This document shows positions 57,673 to 64,000 of a DNA stretch of 64,000 nucleotides, one piece after another. The notes below the pieces were generated by a model. It was not told the origin of the DNA and did not search any database. It was given only the letters and a program-made list of their open reading frames with translations. Positions within the stretch are counted from its first letter, which is position 1; every line of letters begins with the position of its first letter. The position numbers and the translations under genes are program-made. Source of the DNA: Streptococcus sp. F0442 (GTDB lineage: Bacteria; Bacillota; Bacilli; Lactobacillales; Streptococcaceae); the NCBI RefSeq assembly GCF_000314795.2, contig NZ_KB373315.1, positions 432,501-496,500 on the forward strand, given 5' to 3'.

Positions 57673-59540
57673 TTCAAATCGGCAAAATTTTTGCCGGACG
57701 ATATAAAATCATCCAACAAATTGGACGCGGTGGGATGGCAGATGTTTATCTTGCTCGTGATTTGATTTTAGATGGTGAAGAAGTTGCAGTCAAGGTACTG
57801 CGTACGAATTACCAGACGGATCCCATTGCAGTTGCACGTTTCCAGCGTGAAGCAAAAGCGATGGCAGAGCTGGACCATCCAAATATCGTTCGGATTACAG
57901 ACATTGGCGAAGAAGAAGGGCAGCAATACCTTGCAATGGAATATGTTGCAGGTTTAGACTTGAAACGCTATATCAAAGAAAATGCACCTTTATCAAATGA
58001 AGAAGCTATTCGTTTGATGGGGCAGATTCTTCTCGCTATGCGTCTTGCCCATACGTGTGGCATTATCCATAGAGATTTAAAACCACAGAATGTCCTCTTG
58101 ACACCAGATGGAACAGCGAAAGTTTCAGACTTTGGGATTGCAGTGGCCTTCGCAGAGACAAGTTTGACCCAGACCAACTCAATGTTAGGGTCGGTTCATT
58201 ATTTGTCTCCTGAGCAAGCGCGTGGATCAAAAGCTACGGTGCAAAGTGATATCTATGCGATGGGGATCATTTTCTATGAGATGTTGACGGGACACATTCC
58301 TTATGATGGAGATAGTGCGGTTACGATTGCACTGCAGCATTTTCAAAAGCCTCTCCCTTCTATTCGTGAGGAAAATAAGAATGTTCCACAAGCTCTAGAA
58401 AATGTAGTGATCAAAGCGACAGCTAAAAAACTGACGGATCGCTATAAGTCAGTGGCAGAGATGTATGTGGATCTTTCAAGTTGCTTGTCCTATGAGAGAA
58501 GAAATGAGAAAAAACTGGTTTTTGAAGACCAAGCGAAAGCTGATACAAAAACCTTGCCGAAAGTGACTCCAACTCCAAAGACGGCTCCTGTTCCAATCTC
58601 TGAAGTGCGCAGTGAAATTAGTTCGGTTGATCCGAATCGACCATTATCTGACCAGCAGCCAATAGCGCCAAGTAAAAAACCAAGAAGACGCTTACGAGCA
58701 CGCTACAAGGTTTTATTTGTTGCCATTGCTCTAGTCCTTGCAGCCTTTACCTTCTTGTTGTATATGAGCCCAGCCAATAAAACAGTTCCGGATGTTTCTG
58801 GCAAGACTATTGCTGAAGCAAGAGCAGTTATTGAGGGACAAGACCTTCAAGTTGGTGAAGAAAAAGAAGAGTACAGTGATTCGGTTGCGGAAGGCTATGT
58901 CATTCGAACCAATCCAAATGCAGGAGCTCAAAAGAAAGAACAAAGTCGCATTGACTTGATTGTTTCAAAAGGACCGAGCAGCTTTGAAATGCCAAATTAC
59001 GTGGGAGAAACGCGGGCGACAGCAGAAGAGGATCTAAAAAATACTTATAAAGTATCTAGCAAGATGATTACGATTGAGGAAGTTGAGACCTTCGAATATG
59101 CTCCGGGGACAGTTTTAGAGCAAACGCCAGCAGCCGGAGAACAATATTCTCTTAATTCAAAGACTAAGATTGTTTTAAAAGTAGCCAAGGAAACGACTTC
59201 TATTGAGATGCCAAGTTATATTGGATCAACATATGACTTTGCCCGAAGCAATCTGGTTGAAATCTATGGTATTAAAGAAGCCAATATCGAATTAAGGAAA
59301 ACAGAACACCTCCCTGACGGGGTATTGGTTTCTGCAGGTCAAATTGTCAGTCAGACACCAGAGGTTTCAAGTACGGTGGATATTAACCGAACACGAATCG
59401 TTTTAACGGTATATGAACCTAAAGTGACAGCTTCTTCGAGTACAAAAGCGTCATCAAGTTCAGAAACATCTAGTTCCTCTTCTTCAGAACGATCGGATAC
59501 CGAAACCTCTAGCAGTAGTAGTTCAACAGATACAGATTAA
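57669..59540 (+). CDS. stkP: PASTA-domain Ser/Thr kinase StkP (PknB)
   Basis: StkP senses peptidoglycan or lipid II and phosphorylates division proteins. The 623-residue protein has a Hanks-type kinase domain with [10 protein letters not shown]42 (VAVKVL), D136 in [11 protein letters not shown] and the activation loop [18 protein letters not shown]; a membrane segment at about 347-367; then three PASTA domains (about 371-437, 439-511, 513-589) and a Ser/Thr-rich tail. Pneumococcal StkP has four PASTA domains, so one module seems absent here, replaced by the low-complexity end. Last gene of the gmk operon; terminator follows. Confidence 0.95.
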   Translation: MIQIGKIFAGRYKIIQQIGRGGMADVYLARDLILDGEEVAVKVLRTNYQTDPIAVARFQREAKAMAELDHPNIVRITDIGEEEGQQYLAMEYVAGLDLKRYIKENAPLSNEEAIRLMGQILLAMRLAHTCGIIHRDLKPQNVLLTPDGTAKVSDFGIAVAFAETSLTQTNSMLGSVHYLSPEQARGSKATVQSDIYAMGIIFYEMLTGHIPYDGDSAVTIALQHFQKPLPSIREENKNVPQALENVVIKATAKKLTDRYKSVAEMYVDLSSCLSYERRNEKKLVFEDQAKADTKTLPKVTPTPKTAPVPISEVRSEISSVDPNRPLSDQQPIAPSKKPRRRLRARYKVLFVAIALVLAAFTFLLYMSPANKTVPDVSGKTIAEARAVIEGQDLQVGEEKEEYSDSVAEGYVIRTNPNAGAQKKEQSRIDLIVSKGPSSFEMPNYVGETRATAEEDLKNTYKVSSKMITIEEVETFEYAPGTVLEQTPAAGEQYSLNSKTKIVLKVAKETTSIEMPSYIGSTYDFARSNLVEIYGIKEANIELRKTEHLPDGVLVSAGQIVSQTPEVSSTVDINRTRIVLTVYEPKVTASSSTKASSSSETSSSSSSERSDTETSSSSSSTDTD

Positions 59541-59552
59541 AAAATGAATTTC

Positions 59553-59580
59553 AGACTCAGATATATTTCTGAGTCTTTTT
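59553..59580 (+). terminator. Terminator after stkP
   Basis: AGACTCAG (59553-59560) pairs with CTGAGTCT (59569-59576) and is followed by a T-run. Confidence 0.83.
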
Positions 59581-59785
59581 CTGTTTTTTTGTTTCTATGT
59601 CGTGATTTTAAAATTTCCCTATTGAGGGAAAAACTTTAAGAGTGCTGGAAGAAACGATATTTTGGAGTTTTTGTAGAAGGCATGTGAATCCCTTAACAAT
59701 TAAGGAGTTTCAGCTTTGGAAAAATAAAATGGTCAATTAAACATAAGTTAATTTGAGGTTAGAAATAGATTGATTATCAAATTAT

Positions 59786-59814
59786 TTGCTTTCGCTATAG
59801 GCTCATGCTATAAT
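59786..59814 (+). promoter_or_regulatory. Promoter of the CAP-like protein gene
   Basis: TTGCTT (59786-59791) and TATAAT (59809-59814) are 17 bp apart with TGC before the -10 box. The predicted leader is long, about 210 nt. The stretch 59581-59785 holds no gene that I can see. Confidence 0.7.
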
Positions 59815-59840
59815 CTGCCTGAAAGGTGATCAAAGAGTAA

Positions 59841-59961
59841 AAATGTCGTTCAGACCTATTTTGATAGGGAACTGGCTAACAAAGAGATTTTTTTCCACTA
59901 TTTGAAGAGGCCTTAACAACTAGTGGAGATAAATGTCGTGAACCAAGATGAGGATAGGTGG
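59841..59961 (+). promoter_or_regulatory. Long structured leader with a repeated segment and a short upstream ORF
   Basis: AAATGTCGT occurs at 59841-59849 and 59931-59939, each followed within about 20 bases by GATAGG, so a roughly 30-nt segment is imperfectly repeated. CCACTA (59895-59900) pairs with TAGTGG (59921-59926). ATG at 59843 opens a 20-codon frame (MSFRPILIGNWLTKRFFSTI) ending at 59905; its translation is unproven. Confidence 0.4.
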
Positions 59962-60032
59962 AATGACTTTTGAAATATGTGCACATAGTTGATGTATCTT
60001 TCACCTATACTTTCCAAATGGAGATTATTTAA

Positions 60033-61676
60033 ATGGACAGAAAATATAGAGTGGTTAGTTGAGCAATTTTAGCAACAGCAATGATTGTCCCGGCTTTTAT
60101 AGCAACAAAAGTAGCAGCAGAAAACAGAGGATGGAATAGCTACTCTTATGGTGCAAACTATTATAACTATGCTTATAATAACTGGAATGGTAATCATTAT
60201 TATCGAATGAGTGACGGCACTTACCGGATCTACAGTAATGGCCAGTGGCAGCCTTTGACCAATCGTAACAACTCTAGAAATAACCTAGCCAACGATCCTC
60301 ATTACCTTTATGAGAATGGCTACCATTACTATTTATTAGAGAATGGGGATTACTATTACTATCAAAATGGTAAGTGGGTTTTTGTGAAGAATTCTAGCGA
60401 AACAGAAAATCCTGTAACGCCGGATACTCCGACACCTACTCCAACACCGACCCCAAATCCAACTCCAACACCAGAGGAGCCAAACCCATCTGATAAACCA
60501 GATCAACCGGTGGAACCATCAGAACCAGCTACACCTGAAGATACGGATAACTTGGTTTTCCCAGAGAATCCGCCATTTGTAGGCGCAGATGGTGAATTCG
60601 ATCCATTCGCTCCAACTCCTGAGAATCCAGCTGAGCCAAAACCAGAAGAACCTGTTCAACCAGAAGTACCTGGCAATGACGGTTTGGTAACAACTGACCA
60701 GCCAAGTGAAAATCAAACTCCTCCGTATGTAGAAACGCCAGCAGAAGGATTGGAACACCTTCCTTGGGCGCCAAATGGTCGTGTACCTAAGTTAGTCTAC
60801 CCACCTGGTAAGCCTGGATCAGCTGCTTTGCGTAACGATAAGAACTATTACTTTGATGGGACAACTCATTACTACTATGTTCCATCCGATACTGAAGCTA
60901 CAGGATATTCCGCATACTGGAAGTGGATTGATGGTAAATGGAAACTTCAAGGGATGACAGATCCTAATGACCCTGTCATTGATCCAAAATTCCATGAAGA
61001 TGCCAAAGATGATGAGTATGCTTATAGCGATCGTGACTCAAGCGTCAAGCTCTACTCTACAAATCTTGTAGAAACTGCTAAAACTGGCCAAGCTCTCCCA
61101 TTCAAGAACGTGGATGAATTTAAGGACTATGTCATGAAGAAAATGAATCCTAAATTTATTGATAATGCTGGATGGGATGCTAAAGTAGAATGGGAAATCG
61201 AAGATCCGGAACTCTTTGAGCAATCAAAAGAAAACCCATGGGCGAAAGACTATGTTTTAATTGCTAACTTGAAGAGTGGTGTTGACGAAAAAGAATACAA
61301 GGATGTTGAATTCGGTTATGTGAAATTCGTTTATCGTGTAGAAGCAACAGACGACACAAACTATGTCTACTTAGAAAAAGCTAAAGAAGCTTTTGCTAAA
61401 ATCAATGAACTAAGAAAAGCTCAAGGTTTGAAAGAATTGACTTGGTCTGATGATGTCTACAACTCACTCGCTTTGCCAAAAGCTAACCAAATTTCACGCC
61501 AATATGATAGCACAGGTTTCGTAGCTCGTCGTGAAGAAGATCCAGCAACTGTGGCAACGAAATGGTTCAACAGTGGCTTGCGTGAATTGTTACTAGATCC
61601 AAATGTAACTGAAGGTGCGGTGGCAGCAGTTGTAAATGGAGATGGTTACTATTACTGGGCTTACAATTATAAATAA
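60033..61676 (+). pseudogene. Secreted Tyr-rich CAP-like protein, interrupted by TGA in the signal peptide
   Basis: From ATG 60033 (GGAG nine bases upstream) the frame reads MDRKYRVVS, then TGA at 60060-60062, then AILATAMIVPAFIATKVAA, which is a normal signal peptide core and cleavage site apart from the stop. The frame then stays open to 61676. The mature part has two Tyr/Trp-rich repeats (about 20-100, each ending in NGxW), a Pro/Thr/Glu spacer (about 110-230), a third aromatic repeat, and a C-terminal region resembling a CAP/SCP domain (INELRKAQGLKELTW, VATKWFNSGLRELLLDP, YWAYNY). The ATG at 60081 cannot give a proper signal. It separates stkP from liaF. Broken gene, phase-type variant or base error. 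Confidence 0.65.
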
Positions 61677-61678
61677 TG

Positions 61679-61728
61679 CCTCTAGACAATCGCTATCGGA
61701 TGAATAGATACTATTTCCGATATAGAGG
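61679..61728 (+). repeat. Long hairpin after the CAP-like gene
   Basis: CCTCTA pairs with TAGAGG at the base and TATCGGA with TCCGATA further in (61679-61728). There is no T-run; the real terminator follows at once. Confidence 0.55.
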
Positions 61729-61763
61729 ACACCCAAAGGATTTTATCTTTTGGGTGTTTTTTT
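61729..61763 (+). terminator. Terminator upstream of liaF
   Basis: ACACCCAAA (61729-61737) pairs with TTTGGGTGT (61749-61757), and seven T residues follow. Confidence 0.87.
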
Positions 61764-61840
61764 GCTCTTCGTATTATCCAACCACAGACGGAAGTCAAAT
61801 AAGGAAAAATTTGATAAAATAGGAAAAGATGAGGTAGACT

Positions 61841-62536
61841 ATGTGGAAAATACAAATCTTTATTTTCGTTGAAGCCATTTTATTAACGCTAGCAGCCATT
61901 ACCATTTTATCAGTCGATTTCTCCAGATTCATTGTTTTGATGGTGCTCTTTTTGCTCCTTCTGTATTACTATTTTGGCAAACAAAAAGCAAATTTTCTAT
62001 TAATCTCACTGAGTGTGCTCCTATTTTTTATCGTGATGCTGAATCCTTTTGTGATTGCGGCCATTTTATTTGCGGTTATTTATGGTTTATTGATCGCCTA
62101 CCCTTATATGTATAAGGAAAATGAAGCAGTTGTGCTCGATGTCGAAGAGGATATAGAAATTCGTCAGGAAAAAACACGATGGATAGGTGATTTGCATCAT
62201 TTTTCAAAGCAAAGTCGAGGTTATAGAGATCTGAGTATGCTCCGTGTTTTCGGAAATGACACCCTCCATTTGGAAGAGGTTGCGATTTGCGATTGGGACA
62301 ATGTTATCATTATTCGCAAAGGTTTTGGAAATACAAAAATCATCTTACCGATTGATTTGGAGTTGCATTTACAAATTAACACCCTATATGGAGATCTAAA
62401 ATTTTTAGATTTACCTGTCCGGAAAATGAGGAATGAAACGTTAGATATTGAAACAGTAAATTATCGGAGGTCCCATCGCTCTATAAAAATTGTGATAGTT
62501 GGTATTGTTGGGGATGTAGAGGTGGTGCGCCCATGA
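61841..62536 (+). CDS. liaF: LiaF-like membrane protein, inhibitor of LiaSR
   Basis: LiaF keeps the LiaS kinase in check until cell-envelope stress occurs. The 231-residue protein has about four membrane segments in residues 4-95 and a soluble C-terminal domain (about 110-231) of beta-strand character, containing RWIGDLHHFSKQSRGYRDLSML and IRKGFGNTKIILPIDLEL, typical of the LiaF C-terminal domain. It overlaps liaS by four bases. In several streptococci liaFSR lies directly after phpP-stkP; here the CAP-like gene sits between. Confidence 0.9.
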   Translation: MWKIQIFIFVEAILLTLAAITILSVDFSRFIVLMVLFLLLLYYYFGKQKANFLLISLSVLLFFIVMLNPFVIAAILFAVIYGLLIAYPYMYKENEAVVLDVEEDIEIRQEKTRWIGDLHHFSKQSRGYRDLSMLRVFGNDTLHLEEVAICDWDNVIIIRKGFGNTKIILPIDLELHLQINTLYGDLKFLDLPVRKMRNETLDIETVNYRRSHRSIKIVIVGIVGDVEVVRP

Positions 62537-63549
62537 AGAAGCTAGATTATATTCTACTGTACTTCTATTCCCTAATGGTAGTCGCAGTTATTTGTCATAC
62601 CATTTTTCATTTTGTTGGTTTTCAGTGGAGCAAACTTGTATCGAATCTATCCTTGCTTCAATCATTCCTATTTTTAGTTTTTAGCTTGACGTTAGCATTA
62701 ACGGCTTTAGTTCTCTTGATTATAAAGATCACGCAATTTGTGACAGTTCATGCGGTACAACAAAAGGTGGAAGCTATTATGAATGGTTCCCAGCAAAAAG
62801 AAATTGCTCCTAAAGAACTGAACCAACAGCTGGATTTGTTGGATAGCAAATTGCATCGACTAGAAGAAAATTTACAGAGAAGTGAAAATCGTGTCATGCG
62901 AAATGAAGAAGAAATCATAGAAACAGAGCGCAAGCGGATAGCGCGTGATCTCCATGATACGGTTAGTCAGGAACTATTTGCAGCCAATATGATTTTATCT
63001 GGAGTGGCAGCACAGGCCCTTGAGTTAGAGAAAAAACAGATTCAGCAGCAATTAAATGGGGTATCGGATATTTTGGGAACAGCCCAAAATGATTTGCGTG
63101 TCTTGCTTTTGCATCTTCGTCCCACAGAATTGGAAGGGAAAAGCCTGGTAGACGGAATGAAGATGATTTTTAGAGAACTGAAAGAAAAGAGTAATTTAAA
63201 AGTTGTCTTCAAATACAATGAACTAGCTCTGCCAAAAGATATGGAAGAACATCTCTTTCGGATTGTGCAAGAAATTGTTAGTAATACACTGAAACACGCT
63301 AGGGCTCATCAAATGGATGTCTTTTTGTACCAGGAGGGAAAACAGCTTCATTTACGGATGGTAGATGATGGCATTGGTTTTGAACAGGAAAAATTGGAAC
63401 GATTGAGTTATGGGTTGAAAAATATTCAAGAGCGTGTGGAAGATATGGCGGGAACAATTAAAATTCGAACGAGTCCTCAAAAAGGAGTGGCAGTGGATAT
63501 CCGTGTTCCCCTTCTTATAAAAGATAAAAATGAAAAGGAAAGTGTATGA
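62533..63549 (+). CDS. liaS: Sensor histidine kinase LiaS
   Basis: LiaS is the envelope-stress sensor of the LiaFSR system. The 338-residue protein has two membrane segments (about 7-27 and 37-65) with a very short outer loop, a HAMP-like/coiled-coil linker, a HisKA_3 domain with the phospho-acceptor H141 in RIARDLHDTVSQELFAANM, and a HATPase domain with EIVSNTLKHARAH (N box) and DDGIGF (G1). The tiny extracellular loop marks it as an intramembrane-sensing kinase that relies on LiaF. It overlaps liaR by four bases. Confidence 0.94.
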   Translation: MKKLDYILLYFYSLMVVAVICHTIFHFVGFQWSKLVSNLSLLQSFLFLVFSLTLALTALVLLIIKITQFVTVHAVQQKVEAIMNGSQQKEIAPKELNQQLDLLDSKLHRLEENLQRSENRVMRNEEEIIETERKRIARDLHDTVSQELFAANMILSGVAAQALELEKKQIQQQLNGVSDILGTAQNDLRVLLLHLRPTELEGKSLVDGMKMIFRELKEKSNLKVVFKYNELALPKDMEEHLFRIVQEIVSNTLKHARAHQMDVFLYQEGKQLHLRMVDDGIGFEQEKLERLSYGLKNIQERVEDMAGTIKIRTSPQKGVAVDIRVPLLIKDKNEKESV

Positions 63550-64000
63550 AAGTATTATTAGTAGATGACCATGAAATGGTTCGACTTGGTTTAAAGAGCT
63601 TTTTGTCCATGCAGACCGATATTGACCAAGTATTAGAGGCGCAAAATGGACAAGAGGGAGTTGAGTTAGCCCTGCAAGAACGACCAGATGTCATTATCAT
63701 GGACATTGTGATGCCAGAACTAAACGGCATTGATGCAACACTAGCCATCTTAAAAGAATGGCCCAAAGCCAAGATTGTTATTTTGACCTCTTATTTGGAT
63801 AATGAGAAAATTTACCCTGTACTAGATGCCGGTGCCAAAGGTTATATTTTAAAGACCTCGTCAGCAACGGAGATCTTACAGGCTGTCCGGAAGGTTGCAA
63901 AAGGAGAATTTGCGATTGAGACTGAAGTCAGTCAAAAAGTTGAGTCACGCAAGAACCATGCTGAATTGCACGATGACCTAACAGCTAGAGAACGGGATAT
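63546..64000 (+). CDS. liaR: Response regulator LiaR, 5' part
   Basis: The first 151 codons of a NarL/FixJ-type response regulator; the window ends inside the gene. The receiver domain has the acidic pair D7-D8, the phospho-acceptor D53 in VIIMDIVMPE, the Thr in VILTSYLD and the conserved Lys in GYILKTSSA. The sequence ends at LTARERDI, the beginning of the LuxR-type helix-turn-helix domain. ATG at 63546 overlaps the liaS stop (ATGA). By analogy with other streptococci it activates envelope-stress genes. Confidence 0.93.
   Translation, partial: MKVLLVDDHEMVRLGLKSFLSMQTDIDQVLEAQNGQEGVELALQERPDVIIMDIVMPELNGIDATLAILKEWPKAKIVILTSYLDNEKIYPVLDAGAKGYILKTSSATEILQAVRKVAKGEFAIETEVSQKVESRKNHAELHDDLTARERD

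Noticed and set aside
63546..64000. Whether liaR is truncated in the genome.
   Set aside because: The frame is open to the last base and stops only because the window ends; there is no sign of mutation.

Overview
The window looks like chromosomal backbone of an oral (viridans) Streptococcus. The evidence is gene content and order: tsaE-GNAT-lytR, hit/ecsAB-ccrZ-trmB, rimP-nusA-rnpM-ylxQ-infB, rsmH-ftsL-pbp2X-mraY, recU-pbp1A, gpsB-rnpB-methyltransferase-mapZ, gmk-rpoZ-priA-fmt-rsmB-phpP-stkP and liaFSR. CcrZ and MapZ are division proteins of streptococci and close relatives. The sequence is AT-rich, with low-GC Firmicute promoters (many with a TGn extended -10) and hairpin terminators. I cannot name the species.

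Layout. 1-3.2 kb: 3' part of a purine permease; tsaE, an acetyltransferase and an LCP wall-polymer ligase. 3.2-7.3 kb: leftward hit operon, then ecsAB-ccrZ-trmB. 7.3-12.8 kb: the nusA/infB translation operon ending in rbfA. 13-17.2 kb: Na/Pi symporter, nagA, a small membrane protein, an aldo/keto reductase. 17.4-21.9 kb: a large YSIRK-type subtilisin with no wall anchor. 21.9-25.9 kb: T-box-controlled glyQ/glyS, with two hairpin-rich non-coding segments (before glyQ, and between glyQ and glyS), then a DUF896 gene. 26-34 kb: amino acid permease, a previously missable 59-codon leftward gene, the division/wall cluster rsmH-ftsL-pbp2X-mraY, and a DEAD-box helicase. 34-41.5 kb: amino acid ABC transporter, DUF4059, trxB, pncB-nadE, GNAT, pepC. 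41.5-44.7 kb: leftward pbp1A-recU beside a duplicated terminator that flanks about 260 bp of hairpin-rich DNA. 44.7-49.3 kb: ypsA, gpsB, RNase P RNA, an rRNA methyltransferase, mapZ and leftward luxS. 49.5-59.5 kb: rny, gmk-rpoZ-priA-fmt-rsmB-phpP-stkP. 59.5-64 kb: a CAP-like secreted protein gene broken by an in-frame TGA in its signal peptide, then liaF-liaS-liaR (liaR cut by the window end).

How the genes fit together. Much of the window serves division and wall synthesis: MapZ places the ring, CcrZ and GpsB link it to replication and peptidoglycan synthesis, FtsL/PBP2x/MraY/PBP1a build wall, LytR attaches wall polymers, StkP/PhpP phospho-regulate these proteins and LiaFSR senses envelope stress. 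A second theme is ribosome and translation supply (RimP, NusA, IF2, RbfA, GlyRS, Fmt, RsmB, RsmH, RNase P, RNase Y).

The strongest unexplained signals are the approximately 170-nt multibranch RNA fold between glyQ and glyS, the second structured insert that duplicates the glyQ start site, a candidate ATC start codon for rimP, leaderless promoters at tsaE and the 59-codon gene, and the nonsense codon in the CAP-like protein.
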